A stretch of DNA of 8,250 nucleotides from Hyphomicrobiales bacterium (GCA_021730825.1 JAKFYO010000272.1:1-8250), one strand, 5' to 3'; positions 1-6,495 are shown, numbered from the stretch's first letter. Numbers and translations: made by a program. Notes: generated by a model not told the origin, from the sequence alone.

Positions 1-41
1 GCGCGCAATTCGCGAACAGCGTGATCGTCACGTGCAAGTAA
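1..41 (+). CDS. C-terminal fragment of upstream gene, possibly DUF1007 family (partial)
   Basis: An open frame (codons from base 3) enters from the left edge and ends with TAA at 39-41. It encodes AQFANSVIVTCK. Only a dozen residues are visible, so the family cannot be shown from the sequence. DUF1007 proteins, which are exported and commonly encoded directly upstream of NicO-type nickel/cobalt transporters, often end in a similar short beta-strand sequence with a late cysteine, and the gene that follows is a NicO transporter. The stop lies 8 bases before the preferred GTG start of that gene, so the two are probably co-transcribed and possibly translationally coupled. The DUF1007 identity is inferred from context. 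Bases 1-2 belong to the preceding codon. Confidence 0.4.
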   Translation, partial: AQFANSVIVTCK

Positions 42-49
42 GAAGCCCG

Positions 50-1072
50 GTGAAGAAAGCCGAAATGCTCCGGGTTGCTTGCGCTTTTGTGCTCGCGCTT
101 GCCGCGATCTTTTTGTTCGCCGAGCCGTTGCTCGCGCAATCCGCCTTCGGACCGCCGCGCAATGCGCCGCCGCCGCCAACGAGCGGCTTCTTCGGCTGGA
201 TTTTTGCGCAGCAGGCGTCGTTCTACGATCAGCTTCGGAACACGATCAAAGCCGCGACCAAAGACGGCTCGGCGGCCTGGGCGCTGATTTCGATCTCGTT
301 CCTCTACGGCATCTTCCACGCCGCAGGGCCCGGTCACGGCAAAGCGGTGATCGCTTCTTATATGCTTGCCGATAACGCGACCTGGAAACGCGGCGCGCTG
401 CTCGCGGCAATCTCGGCCTTCGTGCAGGCAAGCGTTGCAGTCGCCTTTGTCGGGATTGCCGTCCTCGTGTTCGGCACGACCGCGCGGAACATGAATATCG
501 CGGCGAACGTGATCGAGATCGTCGCCTATTCGCTGATCGTGCTCTTGGGGCTTTATCTGTTCTGGAAGAAGGGCGCGGCTTTTGTCGCGGCCTGGCGCGG
601 AAAGCCGGACGCGCACGACCATCATCATGAACATGACCATCACCACGGTCACAATCATGCGCATCACCACGATCATGCGCACGACCATCATGGTCATTCG
701 CATGGACCAGAGCCCGCGGAACTGAAAGGCGAGGACTGGTTCAAGCGCGGCATGATCGCCGCGGTGGCGGCTGGCCTGCGGCCGTGCTCGGGCGCGATCC
801 TCGTGCTCGTGTTTGCGCTTGCACAGGGAATTTTCCTGATCGGGGTCGCTTCTACCTTCGCGATGGGGGCGGGTGTTGCGATCACGGTGACCTGCATTGC
901 CTTGCTTGCGGTGTTTGGAAAGAGCCTTGCGGTGCGGCTTACCGGAGCGATGGGCGGAAGAAGTGAACTCATGCTTCGCGCCATTGAAGTATTTGGTGCG
1001 CTAATCGTAATCGCCTTCGGGCTGCTTCTGCTTACCGGCTATCTCGCCTACGAGCGCCTGCTGCCGTTCTGA
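50..1072 (+). CDS. NicO/RcnA-type nickel/cobalt transporter with His-rich loop
   Basis: Inner-membrane transporter of the NicO family, whose members move Ni2+/Co2+ out of or into the cell. With the GTG at 50 it has 340 residues. A signal peptide covers about residues 1-29 (KK and R at the start, hydrophobic core, cleavage likely after LLA before QS). A proline-rich stretch follows. About six hydrophobic segments lie near 78-102, 114-142, 154-174, 235-261, 263-291 and 311-335. The family signature HAAGPGHGK is at 90-98 and a second conserved patch, GLRPCSGAI, is at 242-250. Between the halves is a soluble loop with 19 histidines in 30 residues (189-218), as in RcnA-like exporters. In-frame starts at GTG 32, GTG 50 and ATG 65 are all possible. 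GTG 50 was preferred because it gives a positively charged signal-peptide N-region and clears the upstream stop, but no start has a strong Shine-Dalgarno site. Export direction is likely but not proven, and no metal-responsive repressor gene is visible. Confidence 0.88.
   Translation: MKKAEMLRVACAFVLALAAIFLFAEPLLAQSAFGPPRNAPPPPTSGFFGWIFAQQASFYDQLRNTIKAATKDGSAAWALISISFLYGIFHAAGPGHGKAVIASYMLADNATWKRGALLAAISAFVQASVAVAFVGIAVLVFGTTARNMNIAANVIEIVAYSLIVLLGLYLFWKKGAAFVAAWRGKPDAHDHHHEHDHHHGHNHAHHHDHAHDHHGHSHGPEPAELKGEDWFKRGMIAAVAAGLRPCSGAILVLVFALAQGIFLIGVASTFAMGAGVAITVTCIALLAVFGKSLAVRLTGAMGGRSELMLRAIEVFGALIVIAFGLLLLTGYLAYERLLPF
614..703 (+). other. His-rich metal-binding tract inside the NicO transporter gene
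   Basis: Thirty consecutive codons include 19 CAC/CAT histidine codons interspersed mainly with Asp, Gly and Ala, giving HDHHH and HDHHHGHNH-type patterns. The two histidine codons are mixed irregularly, so the tract is held by protein-level selection and is not a pure nucleotide repeat. Such loops in RcnA and related transporters bind or buffer Ni2+/Co2+. Loop length tends to vary between relatives. Confidence 0.85.
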
Positions 1073-1093
1073 TTTCTTCTCTTTATGTATAAT
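1067..1093 (+). promoter_or_regulatory. Possible promoter for the dehydrogenase gene
   Basis: A perfect TATAAT hexamer lies at 1088-1093 in an AT-rich patch between the transporter stop and the dehydrogenase start, directly preceded by TG at 1086-1087. The -35 side is weak: TTCTGA at 1067-1072, with a short 15-base spacer, is the best match and overlaps the transporter stop codon. Transcription would start near base 1100, leaving a leader of about 37 bases before the ATG at 1138. The -10 match is clear, but promoter function is inferred. Confidence 0.4.
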
Positions 1094-1127
1094 GAGCGGA
1101 ACGAGTGCGCCACGCGGCGTACCGTGT

Positions 1128-1132
1128 GGAGG
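1128..1132 (+). promoter_or_regulatory. Shine-Dalgarno site setting the dehydrogenase start
   Basis: GGAGG sits five bases before the ATG at 1138. It decides the start in favour of this ATG over an in-frame GTG at 1105, which has no such site. Confidence 0.85.
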
Positions 1133-1137
1133 AATGC

Positions 1138-1929
1138 ATGACTCTTAGCTCGCCACTCGCCGCTGATGTTTTCAATCTTAAGGGCCGCGTCGCGCTAATC
1201 ACTGGCGCATCGAGCGGACTTGGTGAGCGCTTCGCGGAAGTGGCGGCGGCGAACGGTGCTTCGGTCGTGCTTACCGCGCGGCGCGAAGACAAGCTCAAGG
1301 AAATCGCGGCGCGCATCGAGAAGGCTGGGGGCAAGGCGATGAGTGTCGCTTGCGATGTCACCGACAATGCGAGCATGGCTAAGGCCTTCGATGCCGCCGA
1401 GAAAAAATTCGGAACGGTGGATTTGTTCGTGGCGAATGCCGGCATGGCGCGGCTCGGCAAAGTTCTTGAAATGCCGGAAGACGAATATCGAAAACTAATG
1501 GCGCTCGACATGGACGCTGTGTTCTTCAATTCGCGCGAAGCGGCAAAGCGCATGTTGGCTGCGAACAAGCCAGGCGCGATCATCACGACCGCTTCGATTG
1601 CCGCCTTCACCGTCGAGCGCAATATCGTCGCTTACAACATGGCGAAAGCGGCGGTGGTGCAGTTCACCAAGGGTTTTGCGCTTGAAGTCGCGCGCAAAAA
1701 CATCCGCGTGAATGCTATCGCGCCCGGCTACATCACGACCGACATCAACCGGGACTATCTACTTTCGCCGAAGGGCAAGGAGGCGGCGCAAAAGCTGCCG
1801 ATGCAGCGCTACGGCCAGCTCGACGACCTCGACGGCACGTTCCTGCTGCTCGCCTCTAACGCCTCGCGATGGATGACCGGTTCCACGATTGTCATCGATG
1901 GCGGGCATATTCTGACGGTCGGCGGCTAG
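1138..1929 (+). CDS. Short-chain dehydrogenase/reductase (SDR family oxidoreductase)
   Basis: Classical SDR of 263 residues, within the usual 250-270 range, and a cytosolic NAD(P)-dependent oxidoreductase of unknown substrate. The cofactor-binding TGASSGLG is at 22-29. ARRE at 47-50, after the second beta strand, has arginine where NAD-specific enzymes carry an acidic residue, which suggests NADP(H). A conserved DV pair is at 73-74 and the NAG motif at 100-102. The active site comprises Ser153 (in TTASIAAF), Tyr166 and Lys170 (YNMAK). VNAIAPGYITTDI at 191-203 is the usual segment after the active site. The Asn of the classical Asn-Ser-Tyr-Lys tetrad appears to be Asp124 (in ALDMDAVFF). The C-terminal IDGGH at 253-257 is standard. 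The ATG at 1138 is chosen for its Shine-Dalgarno site. Many members are annotated as 3-oxoacyl-ACP reductase (FabG-like), but the sequence does not settle the substrate. A TATAAT-like box upstream suggests its own promoter. Confidence 0.93.
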   Translation: MTLSSPLAADVFNLKGRVALITGASSGLGERFAEVAAANGASVVLTARREDKLKEIAARIEKAGGKAMSVACDVTDNASMAKAFDAAEKKFGTVDLFVANAGMARLGKVLEMPEDEYRKLMALDMDAVFFNSREAAKRMLAANKPGAIITTASIAAFTVERNIVAYNMAKAAVVQFTKGFALEVARKNIRVNAIAPGYITTDINRDYLLSPKGKEAAQKLPMQRYGQLDDLDGTFLLLASNASRWMTGSTIVIDGGHILTVGG

Positions 1930-1981
1930 CCGGCCTCTATTGCGTTGCGCCAAATTGCGGCCCGCGCATGCGTGCGGAAAC

Positions 1982-2010
1982 TTCGTTGCAGGCCATGCAT
2001 GGATAACGAA
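1982..2010. repeat. Nested inverted repeats in the intergenic region before the oxidoreductase gene
   Basis: TTCGTT at 1982-1987 is matched by its exact reverse complement AACGAA at 2005-2010, and between them lies the perfect 10-bp palindrome CCATGCATGG (1993-2002). The inner and outer symmetries are offset by about 1.5 bases, giving an asymmetric internal loop of 5 and 2 bases. No T-run follows, so this is not a clear intrinsic terminator. It could be a weak hairpin or part of a regulator-binding region. Function is unknown and chance is possible. Confidence 0.35.
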
Positions 2011-2045
2011 ATTGCGCCTCTTCTTTCGCTATGCGAGCCTTTGCT

Positions 2046-2068
2046 TACTTAAGGATTGGACTACTTAA
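2046..2068. repeat. Direct repeat of TACTTAA, 16-bp spacing, upstream of the oxidoreductase gene
   Basis: TACTTAA occurs at 2046-2052 and 2062-2068, with flanking similarity that extends the match to 9 of 12 positions. The second copy is the left part of an imperfect dyad CTACT-TAAAG-AGTAG (2061-2075). This is the most AT-rich stretch of the 200-bp gap, 62-84 bases before the ATG at 2130, so it is where a promoter or operator would be expected. No convincing paired -35/-10 was found, and function is inferred from position only. Confidence 0.3.
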
Positions 2069-2110
2069 AGAGTAGGGCCAGGCGCCCGAATCAGCCCCGT
2101 TACGGCCGCC

Positions 2111-2117
2111 GGGGAGG
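2111..2117 (+). promoter_or_regulatory. Shine-Dalgarno site of the oxidoreductase gene
   Basis: GGGGAGG lies 12 bases before the ATG at 2130. The match to the anti-Shine-Dalgarno sequence is strong but the spacing is longer than the usual 5-9 bases. No closer site and no alternative in-frame start nearby was seen. Confidence 0.6.
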
Positions 2118-2129
2118 CGGTTTCCGCGA

Positions 2130-5100
2130 ATGGCGAAAAACCAGAACGTCTCGCTCGACGACAAATACGATCTCTCGAAGCCGCTGGTTTTCCTGTCCGG
2201 CACGCAGGCGATGGTGCGCCTCACGCTCATGCAGAAAGAGCGCGACCGGCAGGCAGGCAAAAATACCGCCGGTTACGTCACCGGGTATCGCGGTTCGCCG
2301 CTCGGCGGGCTCGACCAGCAATTCATGCGCGCGCGGCGCAATCTCGAAAAGAGCGACGTGAAGTTTCAGGCGGGGCTGAACGAAGATCTCGCCGCAACCG
2401 CGCTCTGGGGTTCGCAGCAGGCCGAGCTTGCCGGCGAAGGCAAGTTCGATGGCGTGTTCGGCATCTGGTACGGTAAGGGTCCGGGCGTGGACCGCACCGG
2501 CGACGCTTTCCGTCACGCGAATTTCGCGGGCAGTTCGAAAAATGGCGGCGTGATCGCGCTGATGGGCGACGATCATACGTGCGAATCTTCCACCACCGCG
2601 CATCAGTCCGAATTCCACTTCGTCGATGTGATGATTCCGATCCTGAATCCTGCGGGCGTGCAGGAGTTGATCGACTACGGCCTGCACGGTTTTGCGATGT
2701 CGCGCTTCTGCGGCACCTGGGTCGGCATTAAATGCGTGAAGGAGACGATCGAATCCACCGCGGTGGTCGATGTTTCGCCGGAGCGCGTGAAGATCAACAT
2801 TCCCGAATTCACAATGCCTCCGGGAGGCCTGAACATTCGCCGCATCGACGGTGCGCTCGCGCAGGAAGCGCGGCTCTTCGAATTCAAGCGCGATGCGATG
2901 CTCGCCTATATTAAAGCGAACGGCATCAATAAGATCATCATGTCGGGCGGGCCGAACGCGAAGATAGGAATCATCACGACCGGCAAAAGCTATCTCGACG
3001 TGCGGCTCGCGCTCGACGAGCTCGGCATCGACGAAGTGAAGGCGAACGAACTCGGCATCCGCCTGTTCAAGATCGGATGCCCGTGGCCGATGGATGCGGG
3101 CGAATTGCGAGATTTCGCTTCAGGCCTCGATCTCATCATGGTCGTCGAGGAAAAGCGCTCGCTGATCGAAGTGCAGGTGCGCGAAGAATTGTACGGCACC
3201 GAGAACCAGCCCGTCGTTGTCGGCAAGAAAGACGAAAAAGGCGAGTGGCTGTTCCCGGCCAAGGGTGCGCTCGATCCGAACGATATTGCGATTGCGATCG
3301 GCGAACGCGTTCTCCGCCGTTCACCCAGCAATGCGATGGCCGACGATGTCAGCCGCATGAAGCAGGCGCAGGAAGCGCTTTCGCAGACGCAGGATGTCGC
3401 GACGCGCACGCCATATTTCTGCTCGGGCTGCCCACACAACACTTCGACCGTGGTGCCGGAAGGCATGCGTGCTTATGCCGGCATCGGTTGCCACACCATG
3501 GCGATCTGGATGAACCGCAACACCATGGGCTTCACCCACATGGGTGCGGAAGGTGCCAACTGGGTCGGCGAGGCGCCGTTCTCGAAACGCAATCACGTAT
3601 TCCAGAATCTCGGCGACGGCACTTATAATCACTCCGGAATTCTCGCGATCCGCGCCGCCATCGCGTCGGGCGTGAACATCACCTACAAAATTCTCTTCAA
3701 TGACGCGGTTGCGATGACCGGCGGCCAGCGCCACGAAGGCGGGCTGACGGTGGACGCGATTGCGCGGCAGGTTGCTGCCGAAGGCGTCACCAAAATCATG
3801 CTCGTCACCGACGAGCCGGATAAATATCCGAGCTCGATCGAATTCCCGAAGGGAATGACGATCCATCATCGCGACGAACTCGACAAAGTGCAGCGGACGC
3901 TCGCGGATACGCCCGGCGCGACCGCGATGATCTACGACCAGACTTGTGCGGCTGAAAAGCGCCGCCGCCGCAAGCGCAACGAATTTCCCGATCCCGACAA
4001 GCGCGTCATCATCAACGAACTCGTGTGCGAAGGCTGCGGCGATTGCGGCGTGCAGTCGAATTGCGTTTCGGTGCAGCCGGTCGAAACCGAATGGGGCCGC
4101 AAGCGCGTCATCGACCAGACGAGCTGCAACAAGGACTTCTCCTGCGTGAAGGGTTTCTGCCCTTCATTCGTTACCGTGTCGGGCGCGAAATTGAGGAAGG
4201 CGACTGGCGTTGCCGGTTCGATGAAAACTTCCGCTGCGCTCCCCGATCCGAAATTGCCGGAAGTGAACGGCACATTCGGTGTCATTATAACGGGTATCGG
4301 CGGCACCGGTATCGTGACCATCGCGCAAGTGCTCGGCACCGCGGCGCATATCGAAGGCAAGGCCGCCGGCATAATCGACATGGCGGGTCTCGCGCAGAAA
4401 GGCGGGGCGGTCGCGTCGCATCTGCGTCTCGCCAATCATCCCGACGACATCTACGCGATCCGCGTGCCCGCGCGTGGTGCACACCTGATCCTTGGCGGCG
4501 ACATTGTTACTGTCGGTTCCAAGAAAGTGCTTTCCTCGATGCGCTCGGGCGAGACGACGGTGGTCGTCAATACGCACGAAACGCTGCCGGGCGACTTCAC
4601 CCGCAACGCCGACTTCTCGCTACCAACCGAGCGTTTAAAGCGCGAAATCGCAAAAGCCGCCGATGCCGATCACGCGCATTTCGTCGACGCAACGAAATTG
4701 TCCGCGGCACTGTTCGGCTCGTCGGTGACGCAGAACATGTTCCTGGTGGGCTATGCCTATCAGCTCGGCGGTTTGCCAATCGGACATGACGCGATCTTTC
4801 GCGCGATCGAGTTGAACGGCGAATCCGTCGAGATGAACAAGCAGGCCTTCGAGTGGGGCAGGCGCGCGGCGGTCGATCCGCAGTCGGTCGCAAATCTCGC
4901 AAAGCCCGCGGAAGTCTCGACCGATGCGCGGCGCCTTTCCGAGACGCTCGATGACGTGATCGCGCGGCGCGTGGATATGCTTACCGGCTACCAGAACGCG
5001 GCTTATGCCAAGCGCTACCGCGCCCTGGTCGAGAAAACGCGCGCGGCAGAGGCTAAGGCGACGCCTGGACAAACCGGTCTTACCGATGCGGTCGCGCGCT

Positions 5101-5609
5101 ATCTCTATAAATTGATGGCGTACAAAGACGAATACGAAGTCGCGCGGCTTTACACGGACGGCGCTTTTGCCGAGCAGTTGAAAGCGACTTTCGATGGCGA
5201 CCTGAAGAAGAAAGTTTATCTCGCGCCGCCGCTTCTTGCGCGGATGGATCCGAACTCCGGACGGCCGAAGAAAATCGAATTCGGCGGCTGGATGTTCAGG
5301 GCCTTCGGCGTGCTTGCGAAGTTCAAATTCCTGCGCGGCACCGCGCTCGATCCGTTCGGCTATTCCGAAGAGCGCAAGACCGAGCGCAAGCTGATCGCTG
5401 ATTACGAAGCCATGCTCGGCGGCCTGCTTGCAAAGCTGAATGCTTCGAACCACGCGGTCGCGGTCGCGCTTGCGGCGCTGCCGGAAAAAATCCGCGGTTT
5501 CGGCCCGGTGAAGGCGGCAAGCCTCGTCAAGGTGGACGCGGAAAAGACGGCATTGATCGCGCGCTTCGAGGCGGCAAAACCGCAGCCTGTGCAGGCGGCC
5601 GCGGAGTAG
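2130..5609 (+). CDS. Indolepyruvate ferredoxin oxidoreductase, fused single-chain form
   Basis: Thiamine-diphosphate and Fe-S enzyme that decarboxylates 2-oxo acids (indolepyruvate, phenylpyruvate and related) to acyl-CoA and CO2 while reducing a ferredoxin-type acceptor. It has 1159 residues, the usual size of the proteobacterial form that joins IorA and IorB in one chain. Domains in order: pyrimidine-binding/transketolase-like part (about 15-400, with GYRGSPLGG at 52-60 and MGDDHTCESS at 145-154); thiamine-diphosphate part (about 425-600, with CSGCPHN at 431-437, GIGCH at 451-455, GDGTYNHSG at 495-503 and FNDAVAMTGGQ at 523-533); a basic KRRRRKR (610-616); an Fe-S segment with Cys 633, 636, 639, 645, 666, 672 and 677; the IorB-like gamma domain (about 715-905, GIGGTGIVT at 722-730, AQKGGAVASH at 755-764); and a C-terminal domain resembling DUF6537 (about 935-1140). 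CSGC and Cys454 match the positions of the cluster next to the cofactor in related enzymes. No ferredoxin gene is in the window. The Crp/Fnr gene starts 13 bases downstream. Exact substrate is unknown. Confidence 0.93.
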   Translation: MAKNQNVSLDDKYDLSKPLVFLSGTQAMVRLTLMQKERDRQAGKNTAGYVTGYRGSPLGGLDQQFMRARRNLEKSDVKFQAGLNEDLAATALWGSQQAELAGEGKFDGVFGIWYGKGPGVDRTGDAFRHANFAGSSKNGGVIALMGDDHTCESSTTAHQSEFHFVDVMIPILNPAGVQELIDYGLHGFAMSRFCGTWVGIKCVKETIESTAVVDVSPERVKINIPEFTMPPGGLNIRRIDGALAQEARLFEFKRDAMLAYIKANGINKIIMSGGPNAKIGIITTGKSYLDVRLALDELGIDEVKANELGIRLFKIGCPWPMDAGELRDFASGLDLIMVVEEKRSLIEVQVREELYGTENQPVVVGKKDEKGEWLFPAKGALDPNDIAIAIGERVLRRSPSNAMADDVSRMKQAQEALSQTQDVATRTPYFCSGCPHNTSTVVPEGMRAYAGIGCHTMAIWMNRNTMGFTHMGAEGANWVGEAPFSKRNHVFQNLGDGTYNHSGILAIRAAIASGVNITYKILFNDAVAMTGGQRHEGGLTVDAIARQVAAEGVTKIMLVTDEPDKYPSSIEFPKGMTIHHRDELDKVQRTLADTPGATAMIYDQTCAAEKRRRRKRNEFPDPDKRVIINELVCEGCGDCGVQSNCVSVQPVETEWGRKRVIDQTSCNKDFSCVKGFCPSFVTVSGAKLRKATGVAGSMKTSAALPDPKLPEVNGTFGVIITGIGGTGIVTIAQVLGTAAHIEGKAAGIIDMAGLAQKGGAVASHLRLANHPDDIYAIRVPARGAHLILGGDIVTVGSKKVLSSMRSGETTVVVNTHETLPGDFTRNADFSLPTERLKREIAKAADADHAHFVDATKLSAALFGSSVTQNMFLVGYAYQLGGLPIGHDAIFRAIELNGESVEMNKQAFEWGRRAAVDPQSVANLAKPAEVSTDARRLSETLDDVIARRVDMLTGYQNAAYAKRYRALVEKTRAAEAKATPGQTGLTDAVARYLYKLMAYKDEYEVARLYTDGAFAEQLKATFDGDLKKKVYLAPPLLARMDPNSGRPKKIEFGGWMFRAFGVLAKFKFLRGTALDPFGYSEERKTERKLIADYEAMLGGLLAKLNASNHAVAVALAALPEKIRGFGPVKAASLVKVDAEKTALIARFEAAKPQPVQAAAE

Positions 5610-5622
5610 CTACCATTCCCGC

Positions 5623-6297
5623 ATGATCACCGCCGAACGCCTGCGCGAGATCGCCTTCTGGTCCGCGGAGCTCACCGAAGAAGAAATCGAGCGTGCGCGG
5701 CGCGGCGTAACCGAAAAGGCTTTCGCGAAAGGCGCCTACATTTGCCACAAGGGCGATAAGCTCGACCCCTGGCTCGGGGTGGTTTCCGGTCTCGTGCGTC
5801 TCGGCACGGTTTCGCAGAAGGGCAAGACCGTGACCCTCGCCGGCATGCGCGCAGGGATATGGTTCGGCGAAGGCTCGGTCTTAAAGAAAGAGGCCCGTCA
5901 GTATGATCTTGTCGCGCTACGCGACGTGAAGCTCGCGATGATGCCATCGGCCACATTTTTCTGGCTGTTCGAGAATAGTGCGGGCTTCAACCGTTTCCTT
6001 GTGAAACAGTTCAACGAACGCATCGGACAATTCATCGCGCTCGTGGAATTCGACCGTTCGCTGGACGCGACCGGCAAGGTCGCGCGCAATATCGCGTGGC
6101 TCTGCAACCCCGTACTTGTCCCGAAGGCCGACAATCAGCTTGATATTACGCAGGAAGAAATCGGGCTGATCTCAGGCGTGTCGCGGCAGGCCGTCAACGC
6201 CGCGTTACAAACGCTGGAAATAAAGAAAATGCTTCGCGTCGGGCATGGCGGAATCACCATTCTCGACCTCGATAAGCTCAGCCGTTACGAAGATTAA
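5623..6297 (+). CDS. Crp/Fnr-family transcriptional regulator
   Basis: DNA-binding regulator of 224 residues, typical for the family. The N-terminal cyclic-nucleotide-binding-like beta-roll covers about residues 25-115 (CHKGDKLD near 41-48, FGEG at 81-84, Arg92). A dimerisation helix follows at about 118-150, and the C-terminal winged helix-turn-helix is at about 170-220, with the HTH near 175-204 (ITQEEIGLISGVSRQAVN). Glu83 and Arg92 sit roughly where CRP binds the ribose and phosphate of cAMP, but their spacing is one residue shorter than in CRP and the following Thr/Ser-Ala is replaced by Gln-Tyr, so cAMP binding is uncertain. It has only two cysteines (41 and 161), so it cannot hold the four-cysteine oxygen-sensing cluster of Fnr. 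The ATG at 5623 has no near Shine-Dalgarno site; a GGAG overlapping the end of the oxidoreductase gene is 16 bases away. Translation may be coupled to the upstream gene, whose stop is 13 bases before. It probably controls the adjacent genes, by inference from position. Confidence 0.92.
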   Translation: MITAERLREIAFWSAELTEEEIERARRGVTEKAFAKGAYICHKGDKLDPWLGVVSGLVRLGTVSQKGKTVTLAGMRAGIWFGEGSVLKKEARQYDLVALRDVKLAMMPSATFFWLFENSAGFNRFLVKQFNERIGQFIALVEFDRSLDATGKVARNIAWLCNPVLVPKADNQLDITQEEIGLISGVSRQAVNAALQTLEIKKMLRVGHGGITILDLDKLSRYED

Positions 6298-6305
6298 ACG
6301 CGCGC

Positions 6306-6322
6306 CTTTCGCACTGCGAAAG
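6306..6322. repeat. Perfect 17-bp palindrome after the Crp/Fnr gene; possible operator or hairpin
   Basis: CTTTCGCA-C-TGCGAAAG is a perfect inverted repeat with 8-bp arms around one central base, beginning 9 bases after the Crp/Fnr stop codon. As RNA it could form a 7-bp stem with a 3-base loop. On the + strand it is followed by AAAAC, and on the - strand by a G/C-rich stretch, so neither direction has the T-run of an intrinsic terminator. The odd-length symmetry suits a dimeric regulator site, or a hairpin protecting the upstream mRNA end. It does not match the usual Crp (TGTGA-N6-TCACA) or Fnr (TTGAT-N4-ATCAA) sites. Function is inferred. Confidence 0.55.
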
Positions 6323-6481
6323 AAAACCTGAGGCGGCATCCATAGCCAACTCCGGTACAGTTTGTCTGTCAAGTAGAGCGTTGAGCGGGTAGGATTTTCG
6401 TCCACTCTGCTACGCTTGAGATGCATGGCGCGGTTCTTTGGCGGGCCATGAAATACGAGCGCGGAAAACGCGCCGGACTTC
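6323..6481 (+). other. Intergenic leader upstream of the acyl-CoA synthetase gene
   Basis: No gene on either strand is supported here. The stretch around 6355-6420 is less GC-rich and has TTGTCT (6362-6367), TTGAGC (6381-6386) and TAGGAT (6390-6395), but none pair with acceptable spacing, so I do not call a promoter. Two in-frame ATG codons (6421 and 6448) could extend the downstream gene to the left, but they lack a Shine-Dalgarno site and the added residues are rich in Arg, Lys and Gly, unlike the family's N-terminus. Confidence 0.4.
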
Positions 6482-6489
6482 GGGGAGAG
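6482..6489 (+). promoter_or_regulatory. Shine-Dalgarno site setting the acyl-CoA synthetase start
   Basis: GGGGAGAG lies six bases before the ATG at 6496, with good spacing. It favours this start over the in-frame ATGs at 6421 and 6448. Confidence 0.75.
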
Positions 6490-6495
6490 CGTTCA

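Noticed and set aside
1923..1932. Palindrome CGGCTAGCCG over the stop codon of the dehydrogenase gene as a terminator.
   Set aside because: It has no loop and no T-run, and 10-bp palindromes of G/C-rich sequence are common by chance.
2100..2687. A 195-codon open frame on the - strand spanning the start of the oxidoreductase gene.
   Set aside because: It covers the Shine-Dalgarno site and the conserved N-terminal motifs of the + strand gene. Its product has no recognisable domain.
4635..5453. A 272-codon open frame on the - strand opposite the end of the oxidoreductase gene.
   Set aside because: It lies wholly inside a well-supported gene, has shadow-type composition and no recognisable motif.
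5623..6297. Reading the Crp/Fnr protein as an oxygen-sensing Fnr.
   Set aside because: Only Cys41 and Cys161 are present, and the N-terminal cysteine cluster required for the oxygen-labile Fe-S centre is absent.
6362..6395. TTGTCT or TTGAGC with TAGGAT as a promoter for the ligase gene.
   Set aside because: The spacers are about 22 bases or too short, outside the usual 16-18, so no acceptable pair exists.
6421..6495. A longer ligase reading from ATG 6421 or ATG 6448.
   Set aside because: These add a basic, low-similarity leader without a Shine-Dalgarno site, whereas ATG 6496 has GGGGAGAG six bases upstream.
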